Of a DNA stretch of 64,000 bases, positions 37,963 through 52,587 are shown piece after piece. This DNA is from Prunella strophiata. Taxonomy: Eukaryota; Chordata; Aves; Passeriformes; Prunellidae. The position numbers were made by a program, and so were the translations under genes. The stretch is from positions 71,774,330 to 71,838,329 of the forward strand of contig JAZBQD010000015.1 of the NCBI GenBank assembly GCA_036583965.1, read 5' to 3'. The notes beneath the pieces were generated by a model. It saw only the letters and a program-made list of their open reading frames with translations, was not told the DNA's origin and did not search any database. Every line of letters begins with the position of its first letter. Positions within the stretch are counted from its first letter, which is position 1.

Positions 37963-40679
37963 AATGAAATGTTATTATTAGTACTATTCAAAACCAAGAA
38001 GAGAACGGGTGGGTAAGTTCCACTGTTACCCTCACAACACATTGCTGCCCTTGATTTAAGAATGGAGGCTATCAGGTTAATTTAGATTATAAGGAACAAT
38101 GGAAATCAATAACTTATACTGTAAGGCAGCTACCGTCAGAAGTTTTTGACAGATGAAGGTCAGTACATGACAGTTACCACAGTATTAAATAAACTCCAGT
38201 TCCTGCATATTTTTTAAAATCTATTACATCTGATACAAGCTGTGGTTTGCATTAGAATCCCCCAAACTGTACTAAATGGAAAATACCTGAAGTACCCTCA
38301 TACAAAGTAAAATATATTTACTTTGCTAAAGTATGATCAGTTGAAGCTCTCACATATTTGTAGGGGAGGAAGTATAAATAGTATCTAAGGGATTATGCTA
38401 CTTTCATTTTGTAAACTCTAATCTTTTTGGTTTATAGTATAAAGATAATTTACTATAATGGTCTACCCAAACTGTTGAAGAATGGCTGACTACATAACAC
38501 ATCCACTAGCAATAAAACATAATGATAGGGCTCATGCTATGAAAAACTAACATTTGTTTACATAAATTAGCCCCTATTTAGTAATTACACTGCATGTCTG
38601 CCATAAGGTCAGGCAAAATGTAACCCTGGCAGAAGCGACACTGTAAGCATTATAATCTAGACAGAGATATGCTGGAGAATTATGGAGGATAATTAATCAG
38701 TTAATGCTTTCCATGGCGTTTCATAATATGTGGAGCCGTGATTCTTGAATAAAATATTTGTGCTAATGCAATCACTTCCCACTGCCTTAAAACAAATTCT
38801 ACCAACCCCATTATTCAGACCAAAGAGCACAAAAAAAAAGGGAAAAATATATAAATATATACAATCCCCTCCAGAGATGCACACGTCTTCCTGTTTTATT
38901 AGCAAGTAATTATGGGTTTTCATTACAGATAATAATACTAGCAAAGTGCTTAAAGTACCTACATATTCAGGGAAAAAAATGGTAAACCAAACTGATTATT
39001 TACAGATCATGTTTGTATACACAAATGTGACATACATCCAGCACTAGCATGCCTCCAAACAACCAGTACCTAATTCAGGTGTCTAGTTAAATAAGACACC
39101 TAAAACAAGTCATAAATTGTTTTTATAATCAAAGGAAGACAATTTGTTTTCCTGAAATCCTTCAAGGTGGAAACACTGCCTATTTATGTACTCCAGTTTT
39201 TTTAATTAAAGCCCAAATAGAATAGTAATAATAAAAAATTCTTGGAAATCTTTCAGTAATTCAGTGCCCAAGGACTCTTTTTAGCTGACTCTTCTATAAC
39301 CTAGGTGAAGGCACAACCAAAACTACCAATTCTCTAAAAGGTAAGGAAACAAAAAAGCAAACACATTGTTCTTATAAAAACAATTAAAAACTCCCATGTC
39401 ATTTCTATATAAAATTTCAGTTCCAAAAATGGTATAATTCATGTGAATTTCCCGTTTCCCTGTTTCAGTGCTGGTGATTCCAGTGGCAGCCACACTCCTG
39501 CTGATTTTGCTGGTGGATCTTAGACCTTCTGTGTGGACCAGGGGTCCTCAGTAACCTCTGCAACCTAGTGACAGGGAAGAGTGACACAGTTCCATCTAAG
39601 AGTGGGCTAAGGAGGACTACACTGTTTCCAAAACAGGTTATATCCAGCACAGAAGATACCACCCCAGTTACATCACCATCCTTGATGTTAAATTAATAAA
39701 GCTGCACCCTCCTCCTTGAACTTGTCTCGGCTGGTTCTTCTCTTAAATGTGTCCAGCTGATCCTTCTGCTGTGCAAAGCAAATATTCATACTAACTCACA
39801 GATGTTTGGTTTTGGTCATGCTGTTGGTGGATGCAAACAGAAACACTCTGCTCTGCTCCCTTTATCACATGGGCTATAAAAAGGATGACCTCCCACTGTG
39901 TTTGTTAACTAAAAATAAGATCTTCCTTATTCCTGTGGGTTTATGAAACTTAAATACTTTGAGGTGATAAGCTGTGTCCAAGGCCAGGCAGAGGTAGATC
40001 TCTCTCCTCACTGACTCCAAGGGCCCACCTGTGCAATCAGACCATGAGCACAGGCAGCTGACTCTAACCCCTAAGTAACTACCAGGAGTGCAAACAACAT
40101 TGTGCTTTTTCTCATATTTGCATTGATTAGAAGACACTTCTTCTTAACATGAAGTCTGGCAACCAAATATAGCAAGTATCAAAATCAAGTGAAGTCAATC
40201 AATTTGACTAGTCAACTAAAAAACTTCCTCAGCACAAATCAATTATATAAAGTGAATACAGGGAATTAAGTGTTTTGTAAATAACGATTTTTATCATCCA
40301 TTCTAGTGGGTATTTTTACGTCATTGGGGATTAAAAAAACCCCTAAACTCAAATTTTTGTGGTCACAATACTTATATTGTGGCCTCTTGTGACCTTTTTT
40401 TTTTGAAACACTTTCCAAATATTGCTCTTTTGTACACAGTAAATCCAATACAAAGATGGATGAATGACAGCAGGAGGAGAAGAGGAGGTGTTTCACAATA
40501 CTACTGTCCTTCAAGAGAAAATGCTGAAGCTGGAATCAACTAACTGTAATAAATGACTATCTGACAAAAAGAAATGAGCTGTGAATGTAAAAAAGCTACA
40601 CTAGGACAAATACTTCAAAAGTACTTTGTCACAGAAATTGTCTGCATGGAGTGTGCAATCCTAGCTAAAAATACTATTA

Positions 40680-40995
40680 CAGAATCATAAAATGGTCTGG
40701 GTTGGAAGGGGCCTTATAGACCACCTGGCTGCAGCCACCCTGCCATGGGCAGGGACACTTTCCACTATCCCAGGCTGCTCAAAGCCCCATCCAGCCTGGC
40801 CTTGAACACTTCCAGGGATGGGGCACACACAACTTCTCTGGACAACCAGTTCCAGTGCCTTACCACCCTCACAGTAGAGAATTTCCTTCTAACATCTAAT
40901 CTAAACCTACTCTCTTTCAGTTTGAAACCATTCCTCCTTGTCACTATATACTCTGGTAAAAGGGCATCTTTCAGGCAGATGTTAAATGTTTTCAT
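40680..40995 (-). mobile_element. CR1 LINE 3' end with ORF2 C-terminus
   Basis: The plus strand begins ACAGAATCATAAAATGG, GGGTTGGAAGGGGCC, the reverse complement of the CR1 3' terminus. It continues CTGCCATGGGCAGGGACAC, CTTGAACACTTCCAGGGATG and CTAACATCTAATCTAAACC. The minus-strand frame retains the CR1 ORF2 C-terminal pattern [37 protein letters not shown]. It is 5'-truncated at about 40995. The reading frame is partly intact, so it is younger than the copy at 35870-37100. It lies in sense with CTNND2. Confidence 0.94.
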
Positions 40996-43900
40996 AGTAC
41001 ATGCTTATGCATTTAAAATACTGGATTCTTGATTTTTTTTTACTGAATGTATTCTTTCGTTCCCTAAGAAAACTCTCCCACCAGTAATAAAGACATTGAA
41101 AATACTGTATATGAAGCTAATTTAGGGAAGAGAGTAGGAAATAAACACCTGAAATACAAATCCCTCAGTATCTCTAACTAATTTTTGAAGAGGGCAGTGT
41201 GCCACCCTGTTTTGTGTATTAGACAGAAACTTAGTACAGACTTTGCTGTCAGAACACACAAAAATCCTCTCCTTTTGTGCTGCTGTTGCCTTTCTGAGGC
41301 AGTGTTTGCAAGGCTGTGTGAGTCTCAGTAAGATGTAGCTGGAAATCAGCACCAAACTTTACATCATCTCACTTCACTTATGTGTGTGTTAGTTTGGATT
41401 ATGACCACAGAAATACTCAAATTGGATAAAATCAAGAGAAACTGAACTGGATTAGTGAAAAGCATCACTTGCTTTTTACTTCAGTCTTTACAGAAACATC
41501 AATTTACCCTCAAATTAGCTGTCCACTTTACTCCTCCTCTCAGAAAGGGGGGAATCCATTTTATTGCAAGTAGTGGTCTTCATCTCCATTTCTCAATGTG
41601 CTCTTATTAGACTGCCCTCTCTTAATCAAAAGAGATCAATGAAAAATCTCCCAAAAAATCTCTTTATAGAAATTTGTAGTGATGATAACAAGAACACAAT
41701 CTCAACACTCACTAGGCAAACTTTCACAAAATATGATATTCTGAAATGATCTCCTGCTTGTCAGGGCTCAGCTCAGACATTCTGAGTGGACTGTAAACTA
41801 AGCAGGGCTGGCAGTCTGCAGCCTGCTTCATAACACCCCTCAGGAGCTGTATTTTTATTTATTTACTTACTTCATCAGGAGAGTTCTTAGGAAAACATTT
41901 CCCAAACAGAAAAAAGTTGCAAAGTTTGTGAATGTGATTAGTAGGGACTGCAGCTCTTGGGGTTTCAGTGCTACACTTCCTGCTGGAGAGCATTTCTCAC
42001 CAGCTCTCAGGAGCTCACCAACTTGCAGACATGGGGAATGCCATCAAAGCCTTCTCTCATGAAAAAATTTGAGCACTGCCTCAGCTTGGGTTGTTGGCAT
42101 TAATTACTCCTGTGCCTGAAGTCCAACAGTTCACATGCCCACGACATTCTGAAAGGAGGTGATAAGATGTTTACTCTGTGGTGTTGGCTGGCTTATTCAG
42201 AAGGCTGAAGCAAGCTCAGCACACTTCAAATACATCTCTCCACTGCAAATCCTCAGACTGAGCAGAGACCAAATGATTCTCCCATTCCTAGGCAAAGTTT
42301 CTTCAGATTTGAAGCCATTTATCAAGAGACAAAGAGTGAAAGTTGCAGAAGTACACCCTGCCTTTCCTTCACTATTCAGAGCCATGTGTGTTCACATGTT
42401 CCCTTTTCACACTGCCCAGTAATGCAAACAGTATTAGGAGGAGAAAATCTAGTCAATATAGAAATCAGGCGATGAGCACCAAAGAACCCAAACTTACTGA
42501 GTGTTATTTTATTATCTCTGGTGAAATTGAGTGGGCATACAAACTCTGAAAGACTGTGTTTCTCATCTTTCTTGGGTAAATAAAACATCATCCTCTATCA
42601 TCAATCACCGTGACCGTGAGTGGTGCCACAGAATTGTCACAATCAGCTTTTCTCTCATGCTGAGACAAATAATATTTTCTGTGGAGCCAGACTATATGAG
42701 TTTTTCAAAGTACCCATTCAGAAAGGACTCTTCAGGATTTTTGATGGTCAGCAAAGCCACAACAGAGGTACCACCTTGATTCCCAGTGACACTTGTGGTT
42801 ATTCTTCTCATTGGCCCAGACAGCCAAGAAAAAACTGGCTACATCTCTTTATCTTCCCACACAGTGACTGCATGGATAAGCTCTAAAATACATGTGGTAC
42901 CACACAGGCTTAGGGGGCTCTTCCCAAAGAGAAAACATCTGTGGCACTGTGATACACAGCTCTGCAGCTGGCCAGTGAGAAGGAGACCTGCTATTGTCAG
43001 CTGTGCTTAAGAGTCAGCTAAAATCAAGCCAGCAGGACACTAAGGACTCAAATCATACTTTATTACAGTGTCTGACAAGCTAACACTTGTTACTGCATAA
43101 ATAAAAACTGTTTTAAAATGACAAAAAAACCCCCAAACAATAAAGTTGAAGCCATTTCACAAAAGAAACTATTTACTTTCTTCAAAGCATTCACATCCAC
43201 AAGGCTTAAACCTCTGGCAGAAGGAAATGTAAATTAACACTACCTAACTATGCAAATAAGAGTGGACATTTAATTTTCATATTAGGCACTAGTTAACAGT
43301 AGGCATTCAACCTGAAAGGAATTACAATCATCAAACGCTGGAAAAACAGTCCTTCAAAATATACTTGAGATATTCAACACCGCCCACATTCAAGACTAGG
43401 GTACATCATAAGCCATTCAGCCTTAGAAGCAACACTTCATAATTTTGTCATTGCTGCTGAGCCTAAGAATATCTTAAGATGCAAAAGGCATATTCATTCT
43501 TTTCACATGTAGGTCTATAATTTCCACAAACAGTAAATTACCTAAATACAGGAAGAACACACTCCTGCCATAGCAATAAGTAAATACTTTTAATAGTATG
43601 ACACCTAGTTAAGCTGTGGACTTTTTTTCCTGAAATAATCCACATACATTCATGTTAAAGAGAATAAAATATATCAGTTGAAGAACAAGAACTAAATATC
43701 AGCTAGGTCCTCAACTCTCAACATACAGGTTCAGTATTTCTATTTGCTATCCAAACATGAAGCCCCACTGACCCATGAGAGAGTTTCCTTGTTTACCCAG
43801 GAACCACTTATATAGTATTTTGAAGATGTATGTTGACAGATCACGTTTTGGCTAACTGTGAAAAATCAATACATTGGGACTTTGTTCTGTGTTTGAAGGC

Positions 43901-46900
43901 AGATTTCTGCAGAGCAGCCCCGGATCTCTTTTATCAGATAAAATGATGCAGGAAGGAGATATGACACCAAAGTGTCAATGTTTTTAAGTACAGAAAAGTA
44001 AAAAGTGGTTGGAATTATGTTGTATTATTTTTCAGAACAAAAAAGAATACAAAGGGCATTCCACAATATCAGTTTAAAATCAAAATTTCTGTTTAAGATT
44101 TCCATCAGCTTGAGCCCAGAATAAACTTCCAGAGCTATACAGAATTTGAAGCATCAATTTGATATGTTGAAATAATGCTTTTACCAGGAATGCTGAAGAA
44201 GCATTAAAATCACTATACTTGAGAGTGCTATTTGAATGCCACTGCTATAATTAATACAGTATGACCTTGTATAAACCTTATAAATTAGTTCATGAATATG
44301 CAAATTAGGAATAACTACACTGTGAAGAAAAAGTGGGGTGCTTAAATATCTGACACAGCTACACATTTAATTCTGTTGGTACTTTTCCCTTGAGTATCTT
44401 CTGAATAAAAATATTACAGCAGTAATCAGAGGACACTGATCTATTCCTACTAAAATCTCTCTTCCCCCTGAGTCTTAACATTAGACTTTTATTTCAGCTA
44501 CATTTCTGAACAATTGCAGCATTCAAGAAGGAACAGTCTCTTTAATATCTTGCAGAAATTCACCTTCAAAACTTTAGGCTAAACTGGGATGCAATTGTTG
44601 TGGCCTCTGAATTGGTTTGTTACTCTTTTCTAGGCTGAAACCTAGATTCTTGATAAGGTTAAATACACATTTTCCTGCAGACTGACTTTTTTATTTCCTG
44701 TGCTTTTTCCCATTTTGGCTTGTGGGAACTGCTTGTAGTAACAGTCCCTCCCTTAAGGAGGCTGTCTGTGGATATACCCAATTCATTTGAGTTTTGCCCT
44801 AACTTTGCATTCTGACAGGTTTCTTTCTGACAGAAAATGTGGGCTTTCTGATGGACAAAATTGCATGGTCAGAGCCTGAGAAGAGCTCCTGGGTTCTAGA
44901 AAAGCACAGAAAGAACTGAGGTGGGCTGGTGAGTCCAAAATCTCTATATCCACCACAGCATCAACAGAGATGAACAAAACATGACTGCTTTGTTAACAGG
45001 AGGAGAATCACAAAATCACCAACAACAGTTCTGGTCCTACTGTAAGGAGCTGCATTTATACTCAACAGCAGATATTCAGAGCTTGCACCAGTCAGTGAAG
45101 ACAGAAAGGTATTGTGGCTTCCATAAGCATCCTCTCTATATCTGAATGTATACACCACAAACACACCCACACCTATGCACACACACATGTGCATCAGTTT
45201 AGTCTCCTGTTTCACATACATCTGTCTACATGTATATTTCTCTAGAAACTGAACAGATGACAAATAATACAGTCTGTGTCATTATTTGATGCTGTTCCCA
45301 TGTCTTATTTTGTCAGTATGCAGCAGAATGTTCTATTGAAAACAGAGTACAGAAGTTCCTGAGGACAGGAGTCAACAGACTTTGGACATTTAGAAAAAAA
45401 CTGGACAAGAAACAAGATAGTGAGACAAATGCATTAGATGCAAATCTCTGTGAGATACATCACTCACCTGCAAACCAGTTGAAAACACTTGAAATTCAGG
45501 TTTCAAATCAAACAAAAATTGTTTTAACAAGGCAATTTTTTTCTTTCCCAAAGTTGATTTATCCAGAAAATACTACTGGGTCAGTTATTCAAGTCATCTT
45601 TGAAAAGCACTTTTCCCCTTTGCTCTTCTACTTTGAGAGCTTGTTACATATTTATTCAGTTAAAAATAAAGGTATTTTGTTAAAGGTTTCAAAAGTAAAA
45701 AAGTCTGAAGTATGAAACTTGGAAAGATATGGCGCTTTCTAAAGAAATGACTTCTTGAATGATACTCCCATACAATTTCTAATAGATTAATGGGGTAAAG
45801 AAAAATATTTTAACAGGTCTTTGATTTTCACAGCTGCCCTGGTACTTTCAGTGTATGATTAAAGATTAAATACAACATGGAAGAAAGAAAAATAATTTAA
45901 TGATTTTGTGTCTAAACCCACATTGGAATTTTAAAACAGTAAAGTCTTAAAATTCTTTAACGTTCTCAGATTGTATTAATTTAACTTATATTAATTTTAA
46001 ATTAATAGAAAAACAAGGTTCCAGATTGTGCATGAGGCAAAAATTTTTGAAAATATTTTTGTCTGTGATTTTTTTCAAATAAATCTCTGGACAGGGATTT
46101 ATAGTTTTGTAATAAGTAACCTTGAAGTTTCAGGTTAAGACTACATTATCCAATGTCTCTCCTGTTGAGTTTTAAATTTCAGGTTGGGGATTGCAAACCC
46201 CCTCTCATTAATGACTGGGATTACAAATTCAGTTTTCATCTGACTATCCCTAATTTGTTTAAGTGAGTCAGAAACTATAAATCAAAGATACAGTACTTCC
46301 CTAACACAAGTAAAAGAGTCCCAGCTAAAATACAAAAGGAAAAAAAGAAGTCTAACTTTACCAGAGCTTAATGAGGTAAGGTACTAGTATCGCAGTGGGA
46401 AGGCAACTAAATTGGGTGATTACTCCAACATGTCACACTGAGGTCTGGCAATTTATGAAAGCTGAATATTTAGATTAAATTCGTAAGTGATAGCCATAAT
46501 GCTGTATTTAGATCTTTGAATTATCTAAACAATTTCAAAGTGTTCCAGTTATTAATTTGTTCCAAAATTAATTTGTAAAATATTGTATTAAAATACTTTA
46601 TTTTTTCAAATCAGAAAAGTATGCAAAGTGCAGTTTGTAAATACCAGTCTTTAAGGAAAAGAGAAAATAACAGGAGAAGAAGGTCTGATATTGCTGCTGC
46701 TTTTTATCTGATTTCAGCTGCATTACTGGGTGACTGGAGTTATAGACATAAGAATGTGGTTAAGAAAGATAATGAGTAAGCATAAATACTAAAAATTGTA
46801 GGTTATAACCAACTTTTTAATTGAAAAATCATAAGAAATTCTCATCAAGAAACTGAGAAAACAAAGATCAGCAGAAAGAATAATAATTCATATACTGTTG

Positions 46901-49900
46901 TGACAAAACCACAAAACAAAGATCTGACTATTCCTGCATAATGGCCATTATAAACTACTTACTAGCCTTGTATATGGGATGGATTATATTACATCATCTC
47001 TCAGGTATTATTTAAAGTTTTCAGCAGTGAATACACCAGACAACCAAAGTCACAGAAGACTGAAAAAACCCTCAAACCCAAGTCCTCCTGGCATATTTGT
47101 TAGCATTAAACCTATGTAATTACAACCTGAAGTCTCTAAAATCTGCCAACATTAGATATTCAGAATTTGTCAAGTATCCTGAACACCCCTACTCTTCCTC
47201 TGATACTGAGCACTGTCACTGGTAATCCCGATGCAAATGAATTTTAACTGCATCCCCTCAAAATGAGCTCTAGCAAAAACAGAAAAAGAAAACAGCAGAG
47301 GACAACCAAACCAGAGTCTTAGAAGAAATTCTCTCATGGAAGATGACAATGGACTTTCCATGTAGCAGATAAGCACAGCACAACCTCAGCCAGCAACCAC
47401 ATTACATCTTCTTGATTTACCTCCCTTGTCCACTCAGATCTTGAAATGGAAATACAGGTCTTGTAAAGACCCAAGTGGAAAGTGTGAAAGCTGTTCAGTT
47501 TATTGAGGGTGGTGAGTATTTCACCTGAACAGAGCAAGACTCCAACCACCTTCACAGAATTTTCTAGTATTTTCATTCTGACACTTGCTGTTTCCTCTAG
47601 TCTACAGTCCCAGTATATTACATGAATTCAACAGAAGAAACCAGTTACCTTCTCAGGGGTGAGCTTGCACTTTTCTCTCTTGCACAATCTCAGATTTGAC
47701 ATTTTGCATAGAGAGAGATATTTTCAACAGTGGGGAAAAGTAAGCAAGAGAAGTTACCACTGGTGTGAAGCAGAAGTAAGTTTCAACGGACTCCAAATGT
47801 TCTTGCTCTGCCAAAGAGCATCCACACAGACTCAGTGGGATGGAACTATCTAACGAAGATGGATGGAGGCCAAAAAAATATCTGAAGCCATTAGAGAGGA
47901 TAGAAAGATGCATTTGGGAAATAGTGAGGGTTTGATATCAGAAAGATATTAAAAGCTGTACTATGATTGAAGGGCTTAGAAGGAAGACCAAGCTGCTCAG
48001 GAACAGCAGTTTGAGCTGCTGCTACAGCTACCTGGGAAGGATTCAGGAGTCATAATATGCACAGTCTTTTGCAGGCAGATATGAGCTTATTTTGCACGAG
48101 CTGACCAGAAGCCATTCTGCTATGACAGCACCCCATCAAGCACTTGGTTGTAAGCCTTGCTGCAAAGCAGTGTGTGCTCCATCAGGCAACATACCCTTCT
48201 CACGTGGTCCTCAGGCTGACCCAGAGTGCAGGCTACAGTAAGCTCACATCAGTTTGCAAATGGGCGTGCACACACACTCACAAGAGAAAAAAAAGAAAGA
48301 AGAAAGATTTCAAGACCAGTGTGCAATGAATCATCAACTAAGAGGTAGGGAAAACTGAAGTTTGCAGGATCAGGGATGTGCATTGGTCCTGAGAAGCAGC
48401 TGAGAAAAATTAACAGGAAGATGGAGCTTATGGTGAGGGGAGATCAACACCGGACATGCTCACTCAGAGAGGGGACACTGTGAAGCCCCAATTTTGTAAC
48501 AGAAGTTTCTTTCAGGGGCAGCTCTTTAACTGAAACACATTTTAAATACTGGAAATGTGAGACTTTTAATGTAGTAAAGGTCTTCATGTCACACCTTCTG
48601 TCACCTCCAGTTGACTATGGCAACTTTTTTTTGGTAGTGATTTGAATCCAATGCAACACAATTATATCATAAACTCTTTCCAAAAAAAGTCAAAACAATC
48701 AGGTAAAAATACCTGGCTTCAGTCACATACCCCAATGATAGCTGGTATTCACATAATCACACCTGGGTCAAAGTCCAATACCGCAATACTGCATTTAATT
48801 CCATATTTGCAATGTGGAAATTATTATCTTCTATCTTTCATTCTCTTCTGATTGCATAAAAACTGTCAGTAATATTTATTGCTTTTTCCCTTACACTTTT
48901 CAAATATAACTTTGGAAAGGGAGACATTTAATTTGATGAAAGAGCACAAAGACAAAAAGGTGGTTGCTACAGACATGTAAAAAATACTACTATTTTACTT
49001 TGCCTCCTATCAATTTTCTTTTTTATTTAGCTCTTTAATGTATATCTGCTTTGAATGCAGCATACAACATAGACTTGCCTTACTGACACATACTAGTCAC
49101 TATATTATTTTCTGTGATGTATGTAAAAATATTAATTAATTTGTTGTCATGTCTCTGGGATAGACTAGAGATTATTTTCCCCAATATACCTGGAGGAAAA
49201 AAAAAAACCCTACACTTACAATGACCTGCCTATAACATTAAAATATTTTACAAAAATGATACGCATTGGAATTCAGAAATTGCTGTGACTCAATCCCTTA
49301 GTAAGATTTTGTCAGAACTGAAACTCTTCTTACTCATTCTACTTTCATTCTCACATCCACAGTGACTTTTAGGAATGGACATATCAAATTGCACATACTT
49401 ATGTAAAATAAATACATGCACCTTTGCATTGCATATACAAGTTTGGCAACACAAACATAAATAGTCATCAAATTTGTTAAGGATTTAAATTTAAGTATTT
49501 TGGTTGAAAAATGTTAAATTGATTGGTCTCTTATTGAAATTCTTATCTTCCCAGAGCATAAAATAGCTACTTATATATTTATCACAACTCCAGCAATGGC
49601 CTCTGGAACCTTTAACACATGTTACTTTTTATGAACATCTTCATTATTTTTTTCTACTGATTAAATTTGATGTAATAGTGAGAACATACCGACTTTATTT
49701 TAGCAATTGGGGAAACAAGACAAATCTACAAGAGAGAAAATATTTGTAATATACAAGCTTGGATGAAAACAGCTAAGAAAAGAAAAACAGAAAGCTCCCA
49801 ACAGCCCTTCTAAAGATTGTTTTTTAATGACCTGAAGCTTGTATTCTAATTAATTTCCAACTTCAAATTTACATCACTGAAAGTCTCATCTTTGCTGACA

Positions 49901-50000
49901 GACAAACCAATTATTTAATTTATAGATTACTAAGAATGAGGAATACCAATTCAACCAAAAGCAAGATGATTTAGGTAAAGCAAAGGTTTTGAAGTGCTCA

Positions 50001-50210
<210 letters not shown>

Positions 50211-52540
50211 TTAACACTTCTCCAAAACAAGTCGGAACGTTTTTTTGTTTAAAAAAACCCAATCCAAACCAAAATATTTCACAGCACTGGTTTGTTTAAT
50301 TTAAATGTTTCTGTCAAAAATAAAACAGACTACATTGTAGATGGGGCTGAATGACACCTGCAAACTTTTGCAGTGGGAATACAGCTTTAACTATGAAACA
50401 TGTAGTCATAGCAGCATTGGAAATTTCTCAGAGCTCTGCCTAAAAACCGAGCAGCTGGTTATGAGACAGGCCTACACAGGCTGTGAAGCACACATGGAAT
50501 GAAGGGGTATTGCAAGGAATTTTTTAGGGCTTGGTCTTCAGATATCTTCTTTATAAGTAAAATTAATAAAAACCAGTAGCAGAAAACAGGTTCTGATTTA
50601 CACTAAAATTTTCACTGTTGATAGATACACATTGAGAGAACAAAACCTCAGCCCTGTGATCTTCACTGTAATGGAAGCAACTGTCTAGGCTTGTTGGTAC
50701 TACAAGCAAAAAGACTTCCTCCACAACCTGACAGAGTAGTACTTTCAGCAAGTAATATTATATTTTATAAATATTTAATCACACAAAGTTAGTGAATACT
50801 GCAATTTCTACATGGAAACAGCAAGCTTAGTGGTGCAACTAACAAGGAGATTTACTGGAACTTAAAAAAACCCAAAATCTCTTCCGTTGCTATTCGTAAA
50901 GTGCCAAAGAAAAAGAAGAGGAATCAAGAGCCAAAGTTTTCTAAGCACACCTGCAAAGATCAAGGTCACTGCAATTGTGCCACACAGAAAGCAGGCAAGA
51001 AATTGTTAGGAGCAAAAGACACACTGCTTTCCATTCCCATATTTACAGATTTGTGTATTTGCTGAAAAAGCACATGTGACTTTTGTGCTGTGCCAAGTGC
51101 CTGCTGCTGCTGGGCAGCTCTTATTGCTGGAGAAGCTGGAGGACAATTTGCTGTTCTGAAGAACCAGTGGTCTTTATTTTAGCTCAGGACCCTCTCAGGA
51201 GCAGCTGGAAGAGGAAGCCTGCCTCATCATAGTCCCTCCCCTTGCCAACATGCAAAGATTGGATTCTTCTTCTGTAGAACCCAATCCTACTCCTCCCTAC
51301 TCTCCTTCCCAAAGGACAGTAGCCTAGCCCCACATCTGACCTTGAGTGGCAAAATTGAGTTTTGGTTTTACATCTATCCAAGTTTTCAACCAAAAGAGAA
51401 GAATTACTACCATCATCATCATTGTATATAGGTTACAGATACAAACACTGCAAAAAATTCCAAGTGAGTGTTGTGGGAGAAAAATGCTGGAGGAAGGCCT
51501 TAGGAACACAGGCTCAGATATTTAGAAATACAAGCAGCAAGAACACTACTTGCTCAAGATTTTCCTTAGCATTCTGTGCCTTCAAAGAGCAGTGTAATTA
51601 ACAGGAATCAACTTACATTTTTGGATTTCCCTTTAAAATTAATTACCTCTATGGGGAGACTGTTTCAGTTATACCATTTCATGTTTAAATTATTTTATAT
51701 GTAACTGTCTGCAAAGGTAGTTACACTAGTTTAATATAAAATTTTAATCAATATACTAGTAAAAAAGCCCCATTAACATGATCTGCATGAGGCACACCAA
51801 CTTTAGCTACAGACAAAAAACCCCAGAAATAAGAAAAATGTTCATTTTAATAATGTTCATTTTTTCATTAAGAATTGCTATTTTAAAGGGAAAAGAGTCT
51901 TTGTTTGAATTCTGTTCTGAATGTCTTTATGAAAAGGAATTCCATATTTAAAGGAATAAAGACCTTCATAAGGATATTTATACTTGCTTTTCCATGTGTT
52001 CTTGCTCTTGGAAAGCTTTAATGGCACATCTACTATTCTTGAAATACCTAGCATTTTGCTGGGCAAATGATGTGCATGGTATAAAAGCAGAGAATCAGAA
52101 TGCAAATCTTTCCCCCTTTAAGGTTGCAATTTAGTTCTTACGCAAGACAATGTGCTGTAACTTTGTGAAGAAATCACAAATTTTAGAAGTGAAGCAGAAG
52201 AGAAGTGTTTTGATGACAACAACAAAATACTTTGGGTTTCAAGAAGTAGTCATGAACTGCAAAAGCAGAAAAGAATACAAAAGAAGCAAACATAAGAGCC
52301 CCATCTAGCAAAATGCTTAAAAAAACATGAATGTCAAAACTATTTTCTATTTACTTCAGGCTCCTGCTAATTTAAAGTAAACTCACGTAAACATTGTGGT
52401 ATTCAGCAATAGTTGAGCCTGGAAATATTCTTTAAGCCCTCTTTCTTTCTGATTTCTCTAACTGGAAAATTAAACCTTCAGAGTAAGAGGATGATGGGAT
52501 CACCAGGCTAAAATGGCTATTACATCTTCTCCTAAATGCT

Positions 52541-52587
52541 TTTAAGTCAAGGCAGAAGCAAGAAAAATTTAAGTCAAGGCAGAAGCA
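52541..52587. repeat. 27-bp-period tandem duplication
   Basis: TTTAAGTCAAGGCAGAAGCA occurs at 52541-52560 and again at 52568-52587, separated by AGAAAAA. The two copies are identical, so the duplication is recent. Confidence 0.95.

Noticed and set aside
39470..39740. LTR-like segment with AATAAAGCTGC near 39694
   Set aside because: The AATAAA plus C/T-rich downstream looks like an LTR R/U5, but no TG...CA ends, promoter order or known family could be matched; too weak to annotate.
40765..40995. Minus-strand open frame of 76 codons
   Set aside because: It is the C-terminal tail of CR1 ORF2 in a 5'-truncated copy.
51000..51400. Possible retrogene suggested by a GC-richer stretch
   Set aside because: No collinear protein similarity recognised and no poly(A) tail or target duplication seen.
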